Shown: positions 1 through 9,935 of the stretch, one piece after another
Position numbering within the stretch: the first letter of the stretch is position 1
Layout of the letters: the number at the start of each line of letters is the position of its first letter
DNA from: Fortiea sp. LEGE XX443
Lineage (GTDB): Bacteria > Cyanobacteriota > Cyanobacteriia > Cyanobacteriales > Nostocaceae
Assembly: GCF_015206815.1 (NCBI RefSeq)
Contig: NZ_JADEXZ010000054.1
Span: 1-41,582, forward strand
Reading direction: 5' to 3'
DNA: 41,582 bases
Program-made: the position numbers and the translations under genes
Notes under the pieces: generated by a model
What the model saw: only the letters and a program-made list of their open reading frames with translations
Told to the model about the DNA's origin: nothing
The model's database searches: none

Positions 1-50
1 GAATATAGTCGTTGCATTTGCTGCTCAATCTCGGATGAATACGGAGTCAT
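1..50 (-). CDS. N-terminus of probable transposase (partial)
   Basis: An ATG at 50 on the minus strand opens a frame reading MTPYSSEIEQQMQRLY and then runs off the left edge. The short peptide resembles the start of cyanobacterial transposases that continue with a YQSLSEKDRRRYAA-type motif (ISAzo13-like), but that motif lies outside the window, so the assignment is an inference from 16 residues. Confidence 0.35.
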   Translation of the reverse strand, partial: MTPYSSEIEQQMQRLY

Positions 51-240
51 AGAATCTCAGAATTCAGTGGGCATATTCTGCTTATTATTGCATGACCCAT
101 TTCTGGATCTTATTTAATCCTCGTTCCATAGCCAAAAAGTCTATTCTATAAGTAAGCTTTTTGACTTTTGGTTACTGAGCCTGTCGTTGGTGCAGCCTCT
201 CGTAGAGAAGTATAACTTCACGGCAGTACTTCCACCTCAA
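51..240. other. Intergenic, no gene seen
   Basis: AT-rich spacer between the edge transposase start and the end of the metal-binding lipoprotein gene. I see no coding frame or convincing terminator here. Confidence 0.5.
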
Positions 241-1230
241 CTATTTACGAGCTTTTGGTTCAAATATTAGGTAGGTTCCGCCTAAACCTTCTATAATTGT
301 GCGTGTATTAGCTACCATCATTTTTTGATAACTATCGCCCTCACTTCTTGGTTCTCCAATTCCATCAGGATAAAGCCCTCTTTCTGAAACTCGTACTTCT
401 GCTTCTTGCGCTACAGATTGAAATAACTGAGGATTAATCTTCATCTCTGCAAAAATTGTTGGTACTTTAGCCTGCTGGATATTTTTAACTAAATTGCTTA
501 CCTGTGCATCTGTTGGGTTTTCTTCCGGGTTAATACCAGCTAACACTCCTACCAGTGGAATACTGTAAGCTTTGGCATAATAAGCGAGTGCATTGTGGGT
601 GGTAACTAATTTGCGTTTATCACGAGGAATACTGGCTATTCTTGTTTTTATCCAACTATCTAACTGAGTTAGTTCACTATTGATTTGTTTAGTATTAATA
701 TTATAAATTTCTGCATTATTAGGATCTAATTTTTTGAGGTTACTGCTAATTACCTCGACCATTTTGATACCATACTTGGCATTATGCCAAACATGCGGAT
801 CTGTGACTTGTTGCCCATCTTCGATAAATTTTTGTGGTTTAGGAACTGCTAACTGACTCACAGCTATTTTAGGTGCAGTATTGCTACTCGATTTAATAAT
901 TCTGATCAAGCCTGGTTCAAAATTGTAACCATTGTAGAAAATCAGATTAGCTTGATCAATGGTTTGTCGGTCTGCTGTTTTTGGTTGATAGGTATGGGGG
1001 TTTACACCTGGGGGAATTATACAGGCGAGGTTAACGGTATTTTCAGCAACCTGTTTAATTAAGTCACATAATACACTTGTTGTGGCGACAACTTTGGGAA
1101 GACTTTCGTCAACTGTTGTGGTTTGAGTGAATGACGTACTGGTAGCTTGATTTCCACAACCAATAAATCCAATTGTCAAGGCAACAAGGGCAGCTGGTAA
1201 GGAATTATTAAATAATAATTTGTTTAGCAT
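241..1230 (-). CDS. Metal ABC transporter substrate-binding lipoprotein (TroA/ZnuA/MntC superfamily)
   Basis: Periplasmic metal-binding component of a cluster A-I ABC importer, feeding Zn or Mn to a membrane permease. The 329-residue protein has a lipoprotein signal ending in IGFIGC (acyl cysteine 25), then two lobes. The likely metal ligands are His79 (NPHTYQP), His146 (DPHVWHN), His212 (TTHNAL) and Asp289 (YPDGIG). This H-H-H-D set resembles TroA/ZnuA; PsaA/MntC-type Mn proteins usually have Glu at the third position. There is no His-rich loop of the kind found in many ZnuA proteins, so the metal stays open. A longer frame runs upstream to 1389 but lacks a sensible start and reads through a repeat element; the ATG at 1230 directly precedes the signal peptide and is preferred. 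No ATPase or permease gene is adjacent in the window. Confidence 0.88.
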   Translation of the reverse strand: MLNKLLFNNSLPAALVALTIGFIGCGNQATSTSFTQTTTVDESLPKVVATTSVLCDLIKQVAENTVNLACIIPPGVNPHTYQPKTADRQTIDQANLIFYNGYNFEPGLIRIIKSSSNTAPKIAVSQLAVPKPQKFIEDGQQVTDPHVWHNAKYGIKMVEVISSNLKKLDPNNAEIYNINTKQINSELTQLDSWIKTRIASIPRDKRKLVTTHNALAYYAKAYSIPLVGVLAGINPEENPTDAQVSNLVKNIQQAKVPTIFAEMKINPQLFQSVAQEAEVRVSERGLYPDGIGEPRSEGDSYQKMMVANTRTIIEGLGGTYLIFEPKARK

Positions 1231-1348
1231 AGGACTTACGCAAAATATATCTGAAACTCTCATTTCTCCGTGACCTCTGCGCCTCTGTGGTAGCCTGCGG
1301 CAAGCCGCTACCGCGTCTACGTTATTCCGTGACTCGTGCGTAAGTCCC
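1231..1348. mobile_element. MITE-like element with 12-bp terminal inverted repeats
   Basis: The left end aggacttacgca (1231-1242) and right end tgcgtaagtccc (1337-1348) are inverted repeats matching at 11 of 12 positions. The inside is non-coding and carries small inverted stretches such as tagcctgcgg/ccgcta. AGCAT occurs on both sides (1226-1230 and 1351-1355 region), which may be a target duplication. It sits directly upstream of the lipoprotein start codon, so it forms that gene's leader. The element family is not identified. Confidence 0.55.
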
Positions 1349-1519
1349 ATAGCATAATCAAGTCCTACTAGCTTTACTGGATTTAACAATCATCATTATT
1401 ATTAAATAACAGTAAAATGTGAGATATTCAGGACTAAGCTATTATTTTTTGAATTGCTATGTGAATAAAGGCACAGTTATGCTGTACCTTAAGAATATTT
1501 TGCGGTTACTGAATCTTGG

Positions 1520-2581
1520 TTAACTACGTCTAAAACCTTGACCGCGTGATGACTTTGACCAAATAATTAATTCGCCTTGTTCACCACCTGCGGCGAGAAA
1601 CTTGCCTTGGGGATGCCAAGCTAAGGTGGAAAACCCGGCGTTAACATCTGTGAGAATTTGAGAGACTTTGGATGCTCCAGACCACAAACACAACAAACCA
1701 TCAGCACCGGCGGAGGCTAACAGGAAGCTTTGGGGTGCAAATGCGATCGCATTTATGATATCCACATGATTAGTTAACACTCGTGCTTCCCAACCCAAGG
1801 ATTCATCCTCTAACTTTTCCCAGACTACAATTCCGTCAAAACTAGAAGATGCCAGTATTGGCGCACCTATTTGGGTAGTAGCTTCTGACCATGCCAATTG
1901 CCGAATCTTACCAGGAAAGCCACGCATCACCCAAGGGTCGGGGTTACTCCAATCCAACACAGTGACGCTGCGATCCATATTACCCGAAGCCAGATATTTA
2001 CTATCAGGCGACCATCCCATAGCTACACTCACAGTCGGCATACTGAGAAAATATGGTTCTTCATCCCAGTTCTGATTCTGCCAAATCTTGACTCCTTGAT
2101 AACCACCAATTGCTAGGTACTGTCCATCACTACGCCAATCTATCCCTAAAACTGAGGAGTTATCAAAATTCAACGTCACAGCTATCTCACGCTGATCAGC
2201 ATCCCATACTTGCACGTAACGCCCCAAACTAAAAGCCAGTTGGTTACTAGTATGATTCCAAGCCAGCTTATCCACCCAGGCAGGAGCATTTTCTAAAGTG
2301 GCGATTAATTCATTTTCTTGCCAAATTTTTACTATTCCATCCTGTCCACCAACAGCTAAAAATTTACCATCAGCCGAAAAAGCAACACAATCTACTGATT
2401 TACCGCTACCATTTTGTAATTTTATTAAATCGCCATCATTCCATAACACCACCTCTCCGGCAGCGGAAGTAGCAGCGAAAATTTTACCTTGGGGCGACCA
2501 AGTTAATGCTGTAACATACTCTGAAAGCATCTTGGAATCATGCTTTTCAAATTCTTGAGATTTGTTAGTTATGAAGTTCAT
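1520..2581 (-). CDS. WD40 repeat protein
   Basis: A 353-residue protein made almost entirely of WD40 blades. Repeated W(S/N)xxGxxLAxGxxDGxVxIW-type units can be followed from about residue 27 to 345, giving roughly seven blades, so one beta-propeller is expected. There is no signal peptide or enzymatic domain, so it is probably a cytoplasmic scaffold of unknown partner. The ATG at 2581 is used; an in-frame ATG at 2527 starts closer to the first blade. It lies upstream of the metal-binding lipoprotein on the same strand with about 290 bp between them, so the two may or may not share a transcript. Confidence 0.85.
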   Translation of the reverse strand: MNFITNKSQEFEKHDSKMLSEYVTALTWSPQGKIFAATSAAGEVVLWNDGDLIKLQNGSGKSVDCVAFSADGKFLAVGGQDGIVKIWQENELIATLENAPAWVDKLAWNHTSNQLAFSLGRYVQVWDADQREIAVTLNFDNSSVLGIDWRSDGQYLAIGGYQGVKIWQNQNWDEEPYFLSMPTVSVAMGWSPDSKYLASGNMDRSVTVLDWSNPDPWVMRGFPGKIRQLAWSEATTQIGAPILASSSFDGIVVWEKLEDESLGWEARVLTNHVDIINAIAFAPQSFLLASAGADGLLCLWSGASKVSQILTDVNAGFSTLAWHPQGKFLAAGGEQGELIIWSKSSRGQGFRRS

Positions 2582-2610
2582 ATCTGGGTACAGTTGAAGT
2601 CTGGTAAAGC

Positions 2611-2741
2611 TAAGTAGGTCGGTGTTAAAAATTGTCGTTATGACAAGGCAGGAGGCAGAGGGCAGAAGGCAGCAGGGAAGAGGTTTTCAAGCTACTTTAC
2701 TTTCCGTTACATAGTTCGGTTTATTTGCACCTTTCTACTTA
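2611..2741. mobile_element. 131-bp MITE-like repeat, copy 1
   Basis: It begins taagtagg and ends ctactta, giving short terminal inverted repeats bounded by TA. The interior holds GGCAGRR-type heptamers (about 2648-2674). Position by position it matches the copy at 13146-13276 with one difference (c versus a in the heptamer tract). It encodes nothing and lies between the start of the WD40 gene and the ftsH terminator. Confidence 0.8.
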
Positions 2742-2841
2742 AGAGTTTTAAAAATATATGTTTGTTTAGAACTTAGCAAAAATTAAGCTTGAGAGCTAGG
2801 GTTATGCCGCATTACAAGATTTATCGTAACCTGTGGTAAGT

Positions 2842-2880
2842 AAAAAATTGGGATAGTTCTTGTAAAAGAACTATCCCAAA
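2842..2880 (-). terminator. Rho-independent terminator of ftsH
   Basis: Read on the minus strand, the inverted repeat TTGGGATAGTTCTT / AAGAACTATCCCAA (2848-2879) closes a four-base loop and is followed by a T-rich run. It lies about 30 bp past the ftsH stop codon. Confidence 0.85.
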
Positions 2881-2909
2881 TATAGATTTTAGATTGTTAC
2901 CGGAATTAA

Positions 2910-4748
2910 TTAAGCAAAGGCGGCAGTTTTGACATCATTATTTGCCAAGATTTCTTGTAATTCTTCGGCATCTACTGTTTCTTTATCAACTAGCATTTGT
3001 GCTAACTGATCTAAAATTTGGCGGTTGTTGACTAACACTTCTTTAGCGCGGATGTAAGCTGTATCTACTAGTTTCCGCACTTCTTCGTCAATGGCAGCAG
3101 CAGTTTCTTCAGAGAAGTCGCGCTCTGACATGATATCGCGTCCGAGGAACATATTACCTTGCTGACGACCGAGGGCAACTGGCCCCAAGCGATCGCTCAT
3201 CCCAAAGCGTGTTATCATCTGACGGGCGACTCGTGCTACCTGTTGTAGGTCGTTAGAAGCACCTGTGGTTACTTCTTCTTCACCAAAGATGATTTCTTCG
3301 GCTAGGCGACCACCTAATGCCACAGCCATCTGATTTTCAAGATAGGCGCGGCTGTATAAACCAGTGTCCATCCGGTCTTCGCTGGGGGTGAACCAAGTTA
3401 AACCACCTGCACGACCGCGAGGAATGATGCTAATTTTTTGCACTGGGTCATAGTCGGGCATCAATGCACCAACTAAGGCGTGACCAGCTTCGTGATAAGC
3501 TACCAAGGTTTTGCGTTTTTCGCTCATTACCCGGTCTTTCTTCTCTGGCCCAGCTAACACGCGATCGATGGCATCATTTATTTCATCCATCGAAATTTCG
3601 GTTAAGTTGCGACGTGCTGCCAAAATTGCCGCTTCATTCAGCAGGTTGGATAAATCTGCACCTGTGAAACCAGGGGTACGACGCGCGATTTTATCTAAGT
3701 CCACATCTTTGGCTAAGGTTTTGCCACGAGCATGAACTTTCAGAATTTCGCTGCGTCCGGCGTAGTCAGGACGGTCTACAACAACTTGACGGTCGAAGCG
3801 TCCCGGACGCAACAACGCCGCATCCAAAACGTCAGGACGGTTGGTAGCAGCAATGATGATAATACCAGTGTTACCTTCAAAACCATCCATTTCGGTGAGT
3901 AACTGGTTGAGGGTTTGTTCCCGTTCATCGTTACCACCACCTAAACCTGCACCCCGTTGACGACCAACCGCGTCAATTTCATCGATGAAGACGATACAAG
4001 GAGCATTGGTTTTAGCTTGTTCAAATAAATCGCGGACGCGGGAAGCACCCACACCAACGAACATTTCCACAAATTCTGAACCGGAGATAGAGAAGAAGGG
4101 TACACCCGCTTCCCCAGCCACAGCACGAGCTAGGAGGGTTTTACCTGTACCTGGAGGCCCGACTAATAATACTCCTTTAGGAATTTTGGCACCGACTGCG
4201 GTGAAGCGATCGGCGTTTTTAAGAAAGTCTACAACTTCGTTTAATTCCAACTTGGCTTGGTCAATACCAGCAACATCACCAAATGTCACTTGGGTTTGCG
4301 GCTCCATTTGCACTCTGGCTTTAGATTTACCAAAGTTCATTGCTTGGCTACCAGGGCCACTTTGAGCGCGGCGGAGCAAGAAGAATAAGCCAACTAAAAG
4401 CAGTACAGGGAAAAATAAGCTGCTTAGTGCCTTAAACCAAAAGCCTTCGTCGGTTTGAGGCAATACAGAAATATCAACGCCTTTTGAGGTGAGAGTGTTG
4501 ATCAAGTCGGGGTCGTTGACTAATGTCACCTTAATCTGAGTTCCGTCCTGGGACTTGACAATAGCCGTAGAACGATCTGCACTCAGTTTAACTTGTGTAA
4601 CTCTACCTTTTTCAACTTCTTGAATAAATTGACTGTATCGCCATGTTTGTGTGCTTTGGGGTTGTTTGTCAAAGAATGCTGTTCCTAGCGCAATGACAAC
4701 AATAAACAGTAGCGCGTACAGCCCCGCATTTCTCCATCTTTTATTCAC
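2910..4748 (-). CDS. ftsH: ATP-dependent zinc metalloprotease FtsH
   Basis: Membrane-anchored AAA+ protease; in cyanobacteria this family degrades damaged thylakoid and plasma-membrane proteins, including photosystem II D1 during repair. The 612 residues show two membrane segments (about 8-25 and 108-126) flanking a small lumenal/periplasmic domain, the Walker A motif GPPGTGKT at 197-204, a Walker [11 protein letters not shown], the second region of homology with RPGRFDRQ, and the zinc site HEAGH at 419-423. Length and the [17 protein letters not shown] linker match cyanobacterial FtsH of the Slr1604/Slr0228 type. The start is GTG at 4748, with AGGAGA about nine bases upstream. It appears to be a single-gene unit ending at the terminator at 2842-2880. 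Confidence 0.97.
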   Translation of the reverse strand: MNKRWRNAGLYALLFIVVIALGTAFFDKQPQSTQTWRYSQFIQEVEKGRVTQVKLSADRSTAIVKSQDGTQIKVTLVNDPDLINTLTSKGVDISVLPQTDEGFWFKALSSLFFPVLLLVGLFFLLRRAQSGPGSQAMNFGKSKARVQMEPQTQVTFGDVAGIDQAKLELNEVVDFLKNADRFTAVGAKIPKGVLLVGPPGTGKTLLARAVAGEAGVPFFSISGSEFVEMFVGVGASRVRDLFEQAKTNAPCIVFIDEIDAVGRQRGAGLGGGNDEREQTLNQLLTEMDGFEGNTGIIIIAATNRPDVLDAALLRPGRFDRQVVVDRPDYAGRSEILKVHARGKTLAKDVDLDKIARRTPGFTGADLSNLLNEAAILAARRNLTEISMDEINDAIDRVLAGPEKKDRVMSEKRKTLVAYHEAGHALVGALMPDYDPVQKISIIPRGRAGGLTWFTPSEDRMDTGLYSRAYLENQMAVALGGRLAEEIIFGEEEVTTGASNDLQQVARVARQMITRFGMSDRLGPVALGRQQGNMFLGRDIMSERDFSEETAAAIDEEVRKLVDTAYIRAKEVLVNNRQILDQLAQMLVDKETVDAEELQEILANNDVKTAAFA

Positions 4749-4827
4749 TAAGGTCTATCTCCTGATATATTCTGTGCTTTCGCGGAGCGTCTCTGTATGA
4801 GAGGACATTATTAAGAATTATGTTAAC

Positions 4828-5649
4828 TTATTTTAAGGTATACCATAATGATACGGTTGTCATGCTAAAAAGGCTCCTGATTTGCTGAAAATTGGGATGG
4901 TAGGGATTATATTGTAGCGACCCTGAAGCTTGCTTAACAGTATGAATGGGGATAATTTCGACCACACTATTAGTGTAGGCGATCGCTTCAAATCCTGTGA
5001 CTAACTTAGGTGTCCAAGGTTCCTCTCGCACTAGCATTTGCTGATTTTGCAGCCATTGGATAATTTGCGATCGCCTAATTCCGGGTAAAATCCCTACATC
5101 TAAAGGCGGTATCCACCAACAGCCATCCCGCCATCCCCAAAGATTCCCAGTGGTCGTTTCTAACCAATTACCTGTGGCATCAACTAAAATCGCTTCTTGA
5201 GCAGCTAAAGTTTGCACACTATTTTTGGCTAACCAAGCACCTAAATAGTTTCCTGTTTTATGAGAAGGCAAGTTGCGCGAAAATTCTGGTTGTGCAATAG
5301 CACATTTCACACCATTTCGCTGTTTTTCAAGCAAATCCTCTGGTAAGTTTCTGCCAGTTATCCACTCCCTACCATCAGGAAACAAGGTAATTCTGAGAAT
5401 GGGGAAATGTTGCAGCAGGATTCGTGCGCCTTGATGTATGCGCTGCCAATCTGGTTGTTGCCAAGCAAAGGCTTGTAAACTGAAATTTAGGCGATCGCAG
5501 TGTGCTTGCCAGTTGGTTAAACTACTATCGAGAGAATTCTCATAAACCCGCAATGTAGTGAATACCGTCGCACCATAAAGCAACCCCGGCTCGTTAATAT
5601 CTAGTTCCAGGGTTTGGGATTCAATTAATTTGCCGTTATACCAATACAT
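4828..5649 (-). CDS. pabC: Class IV aminotransferase, probable aminodeoxychorismate lyase
   Basis: PLP-dependent fold-type IV enzyme, 273 residues. 4-amino-4-deoxychorismate lyase removes pyruvate to give p-aminobenzoate for folate synthesis; branched-chain or D-amino-acid aminotransferases share the fold, so the substrate is inferred. Visible features are the N-terminal NEPGLLYGATVFTTLRVY motif, the probable PLP lysine K131 in HKTGNYL, the cofactor-phosphate region LETTTGNLWG and the C-terminal ILPGIRR motif. The ATG at 5649 has AGGTGA just upstream and begins the usual MYWYNG sequence; a longer frame to 5742 adds residues unlike the family. It lies downstream of tgt on the same strand, about 210 bp away. 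Confidence 0.82.
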   Translation of the reverse strand: MYWYNGKLIESQTLELDINEPGLLYGATVFTTLRVYENSLDSSLTNWQAHCDRLNFSLQAFAWQQPDWQRIHQGARILLQHFPILRITLFPDGREWITGRNLPEDLLEKQRNGVKCAIAQPEFSRNLPSHKTGNYLGAWLAKNSVQTLAAQEAILVDATGNWLETTTGNLWGWRDGCWWIPPLDVGILPGIRRSQIIQWLQNQQMLVREEPWTPKLVTGFEAIAYTNSVVEIIPIHTVKQASGSLQYNPYHPNFQQIRSLFSMTTVSLWYTLK

Positions 5650-5858
5650 AAGCTCACCTACCTTATAAACGAACCACGGAGGCACAGAGAACACAGAGAA
5701 ATATAATATTTTTGATTTGTAAGTCCCATCACTTAATAACAAAAACTAGAACAAAGACTCTGCGTAGCCTTTGTCTTGAAAAGTTTGCTCAACGGGGGGA
5801 ACCCCCGCACGCAACTTTTCGCTGCGTTTACCTCAGCGCCACTCTGCGTTTTAGAATT

Positions 5859-7001
<1,143 letters not shown>

Positions 7002-7107
7002 TTACTAAATGATTGTCCTTTGTTATGGCAATTCTTGATTGAATAAGGTGATAGGAGGGCAAAATCTTACGCCCCGACTAATAACAAACAACGAAGAACA
7101 ATTCTAT

Positions 7108-7560
7108 TTAAAACGAATCAGAGCAGTCATCATCAATTTCTGCATCCCATCTGGCTGAGAGAACTTGTTCCATCATCGCTTCAATCGCACTGACGTTGAA
7201 GGTTTTTTCCTTCCGTTCTTGTAGAGGAGTAGTGAGGGGAATCAGCCGTAAACACATTCCTTCTTGCATTAAATCAAAACAGGTTTCTTTTGGTGATGAC
7301 TGTTTAAGCTCTATGTAATCAAAACTATAAACGTTTAAATAAAGCGCACTGTTAGCCACTAAGGTAGAACGTTGCGGATTAGCAAATACTTCTATGACAT
7401 CTCCTTCACCTTCGCTCACTATCTTGTCTTCGTGGGTGTAGATGTAGTGGACTCGACCTAAATCAGAAAGCAATTTTCGCATGTCGAGCTTATTTACAAT
7501 CACGCCTGTGTCAACAATACACGGAGCTGGTATCTTGGTGTCGGGTAGATGATGACTCAT
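7108..7560 (-). CDS. Conserved hypothetical protein
   Basis: A 150-residue soluble protein starting at an ATG at 7560. It has no signal peptide, membrane segment or motif I can name. The middle is rich in beta-type residues, and the C-terminus is acidic (DAEIDDDCSDSF). Base composition and context (upstream of tgt, same strand, 124-bp gap) suggest a real gene of the cyanobacterial core rather than a chance frame. The function is unknown. Confidence 0.7.
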   Translation of the reverse strand: MSHHLPDTKIPAPCIVDTGVIVNKLDMRKLLSDLGRVHYIYTHEDKIVSEGEGDVIEVFANPQRSTLVANSALYLNVYSFDYIELKQSSPKETCFDLMQEGMCLRLIPLTTPLQERKEKTFNVSAIEAMMEQVLSARWDAEIDDDCSDSF

Positions 7561-8056
7561 AGGAAAATTAAAGAGTGAGCAACGGTGAGAACATAGCTAA
7601 AAATTCATTTGAATAGCTTGTTAGTTCCCTACATTTAAAAAATATCAATTTTGTGGTGCGATCGCTTCAATACTCTCGATCTAATTTATTAGCTGATGAA
7701 TACAAAGTATTTTGTTTTAATTTTACCTTGTCAAATCAGTTGCTTTATGCTAATATAGCAAGCTAAAAAATTAGCTTACCGAGAATAGCATAGCAAAATT
7801 TTTCCGAAGAGTCTGTAAACTAATAACTATCTTATCTAAAGCTTTAAACTGACTCACTAGCGCTTGTACTGGAGTTATCCAAATTCCAGAAGTTTATAAC
7901 TGGCGGCTACTAATTTTTTCTCTTGATTTCTTTTTCCTCACTGCCTCTGGGTGTTTTTTTGGCAGCTGATCGCTTTACACTCAAGACAGTGGCTACAGAC
8001 GTGGCGATCATTTTTCAACGAGGTTTCATCACAACCAACCCCCCTTAATCCGTCAA
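7561..8056. other. AT-rich gene-free region
   Basis: About 500 bp without a supportable coding frame. It contains one HIP1 site (near 7660) and a stretch (7750-7800) with tagcaagctaaaaaattagctta, an imperfect inverted repeat. The right end grades into the IS66 remnant. The promoter of the 7108-7560 gene is expected in its left part but was not identified. Confidence 0.5.
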
Positions 8057-8302
8057 GGTCATAACCTACTGTTGCGTTTCCACAATTTTAGGGGTGATGT
8101 TTTACGGTTTCTCACAGCACCTGATGTTTCTTTTATCAAAAATCCAGCAGAACGTGATTTGCGGATGATGAAATGTAAGCAGAGGATTTCTGGTGGCTTT
8201 GGTTCATTAGATTTTGCAGTTTCATTCACCACTATCCATTCTTTTCTTTCCACTACTTCTAATAAGTGGCAACTGGTTTTACGGAAGCGACAATACAGCT
8301 AA
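8057..8302 (+). pseudogene. IS66-family transposase remnant (C-terminal piece)
   Basis: The plus frame from 8057 reads GHNLLLRF, then VLRFL, then NPAERDLRMMKCKQRISGG and a degenerate IHSFLSTTSNKWQ. IS66 transposases carry NNQAERDxRMMKVKQKISG followed by a conserved RSxISTxRKQG segment near their C-terminus, so this is the tail of such a protein. The rest of the transposase and the insertion-sequence ends are absent. Substitutions such as IKN for DNN indicate decay. Confidence 0.75.
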
Positions 8303-8792
8303 TGGTAATGACAACTGGTACTTTGGTAATAAAAATACCAGTAGCGGCAATGGCAACTGGTATTTCAATGGTGAAAACACCAGCAATGGCAATGGTAACT
8401 GGTATTTTGGTAACGGCAACTCCAGTAATGGTAATGGCAACTGGCAGATAGGTAATAACAACACAATCAACGGTAATGGCAACAAACCTAGTGGTAGCAG
8501 CAATAATATCCTTGGTAATACCAATACTTCCGATATCAGTAATGGAAATTTATTAGGTAATAATATTGAGGCCAATGATGATGGCAAAGCATACATTGGC
8601 AATAAAGATTGGTCTTTCGACATCCTTGACCAATTAACATCTCTTGGGAGTGGTGTGTCGGCGGTTGGTCAAGATGTCAGCAGTTTGTTGAGCCATCCTG
8701 ATATTATTTCAACAACTGTGAGCAAAGAAGGTTTTTCAAATTATCCCTTCTCAACAAACCCAGAGTATCAATTTGATTTTGGTGGTATGTAG
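8214..8792 (+). CDS. Asn/Gly-rich heptapeptide-repeat protein (probably 5'-truncated)
   Basis: The frame encodes 192 residues. From about residue 19 to 110 the protein is built of seven-residue units GNxNxxx, alternating as GNxNWYF and GNxNTSN, so that pairs form a 14-residue (42-bp) repeat; about 12 units can be followed before they decay. Such a pattern suggests a repetitive beta-solenoid or extended surface structure; this is inference. The C-terminal 70 residues are non-repetitive. The only start is TTG at 8214 with no good ribosome-binding site, and a stop codon lies just before it. The first 18 residues look like a signal peptide but are encoded by DNA that in another frame is the IS66 transposase tail. 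The gene is therefore probably a 3' fragment of a longer one, or a fusion made by the insertion. Confidence 0.5.
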   Translation: MQFHSPLSILFFPLLLISGNWFYGSDNTANGNDNWYFGNKNTSSGNGNWYFNGENTSNGNGNWYFGNGNSSNGNGNWQIGNNNTINGNGNKPSGSSNNILGNTNTSDISNGNLLGNNIEANDDGKAYIGNKDWSFDILDQLTSLGSGVSAVGQDVSSLLSHPDIISTTVSKEGFSNYPFSTNPEYQFDFGGM

Positions 8793-8897
8793 TCTTTAAC
8801 AGACGAGATGCTCCGGCTTGCAAACAGGACTTTTTCTGTTTCACATCAAGAATATTAGCCAATACAGTTCAATTAAAATTATTGGTTAGGTTTTCTG

Positions 8898-8936
8898 AAT
8901 TTGTAGAGAAGTTGCATTGCAACTTCTCTACAAATT
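8898..8936. repeat. Perfect 19-bp palindrome, GTAGAGA family
   Basis: The arms 8898-8916 and 8918-8936 are perfectly complementary around one central base. The core tgtagagaagttgca resembles two other palindromes in the window (22507-22533 and 23195-23223), suggesting a dispersed hairpin repeat. It also lies downstream of the heptapeptide-repeat frame and could stop transcription, though no T-run follows. Confidence 0.75.
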
Positions 8937-9048
8937 TATAAGTATGCAAATTATCTTATCTGAAGCGTATTGGGATATTATTAACTTTTGGTGGTCTTAG
9001 TTGGGGTGAGGCAAAAGGAAAGTACAACTTAAGAATGAGGTTTTTCAG

Positions 9049-9069
9049 CCTCTCCCTTTTTGGGAGAGG
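9049..9069. repeat. Short hairpin cctctccc / gggagagg
   Basis: An 8-bp stem with a T5 loop, of the same C/T-rich type as the larger dispersed repeats at 31438, 36198, 36743 and 40000. It lies just past the end of the minus-strand exported-protein gene but lacks a T-run on that strand. Confidence 0.5.
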
Positions 9070-9094
9070 TTAAGCATAACGCAAGATTTCAGAT

Positions 9095-9706
9095 TCACCT
9101 AACTTGCAATTCTTTGAGCAATTTTTCTACATCAGTTTTGAGTAAAACTGTCATTTGACCAATGAAAGCTTTACCATTTCGAGGTTTAGCGATTTCTATC
9201 CAATAGGCGTAGCGATCGCCTACACGCAATTGTCCCTGTAATGCTTCTTTAATCGGAGTTTTGGCAAAACGAGCCGAGTTAACTTCTCCTTCGCTAGGAT
9301 AGTCATACACCACCTGACCCTGGTTAAAATCTTGATAGACATCGTAACCGTAAATTATCCGCAAAGATTCTTGCAGCCGTTGAAAGCTCACGCCATTAAT
9401 AGCATCATACATCGCCAGTCGTTCGTAACGAATTCGGCTGCGCTCTTTAGTAAACTCCACTTTACCCGGAGGTAAAACCGAAGCTTGAAAGGTGAAGCGC
9501 TGGGCTGCTGTATCACTCTTCTGCACATATAATTGCTCACCATTTCCAGGACGCAGAGTTGGATGAGCTTTCATCCAAGTACCGACTTCCTCTGTACTTT
9601 GCCCTGGTAAAGCATTGGCTTTAGAATCAAAAACCATTCCCACGCACAGCCAGGGAACTAGAGAAAAAGACAAAATTAAACTATTAACCAAATATTTTTT
9701 TAGCAT
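9095..9706 (-). CDS. Exported conserved hypothetical protein
   Basis: A 203-residue protein with a clear signal peptide: Lys-Lys after the start, a hydrophobic stretch from about 9 to 24, and a probable cleavage site near SKANA-LPG (about residue 33). The mature part has no recognised catalytic motif. The C-terminal half (GDRYAYWIEIAKPRNGKAFIGQM) looks like a compact soluble domain. AGGAAA sits just upstream of the ATG at 9706. It was probably first found as a cyanobacterium-specific periplasmic or lumenal protein; its role is unknown. It lies downstream of the RNase III gene, with 229 bp between. Confidence 0.75.
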   Translation of the reverse strand: MLKKYLVNSLILSFSLVPWLCVGMVFDSKANALPGQSTEEVGTWMKAHPTLRPGNGEQLYVQKSDTAAQRFTFQASVLPPGKVEFTKERSRIRYERLAMYDAINGVSFQRLQESLRIIYGYDVYQDFNQGQVVYDYPSEGEVNSARFAKTPIKEALQGQLRVGDRYAYWIEIAKPRNGKAFIGQMTVLLKTDVEKLLKELQVR

Positions 9707-9935
9707 TTTCCTATTCGGGACTCACACGGAAATTTACCCCAGGAGGAGTTAATCATAGTTTTCCCGTTTTTCAGGAAAATTATTTCATTTTTGGTAAACT
9801 CGATTTAAGCCCTTAATAGTAAAATCACTACATAATCTTTGAGGCTAAACTTTGTTACAACATTTGAATAAATTTAGAAGACTAATAGATAAAAATTGGT
9901 TGCCAGGATTAGATAATAGCTAACTTGAAATATGA

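Noticed and set aside
1231-1389. N-terminal 53-residue extension of the metal-binding lipoprotein
   Set aside because: The extension translates the MITE-like element and puts the signal peptide inside the protein; the ATG at 1230 gives a normal lipoprotein.
7750-8056. Possible tRNA or small RNA in the gene-free stretch
   Set aside because: No cloverleaf, no GTTCGAATC-like T-arm and no terminator could be found.
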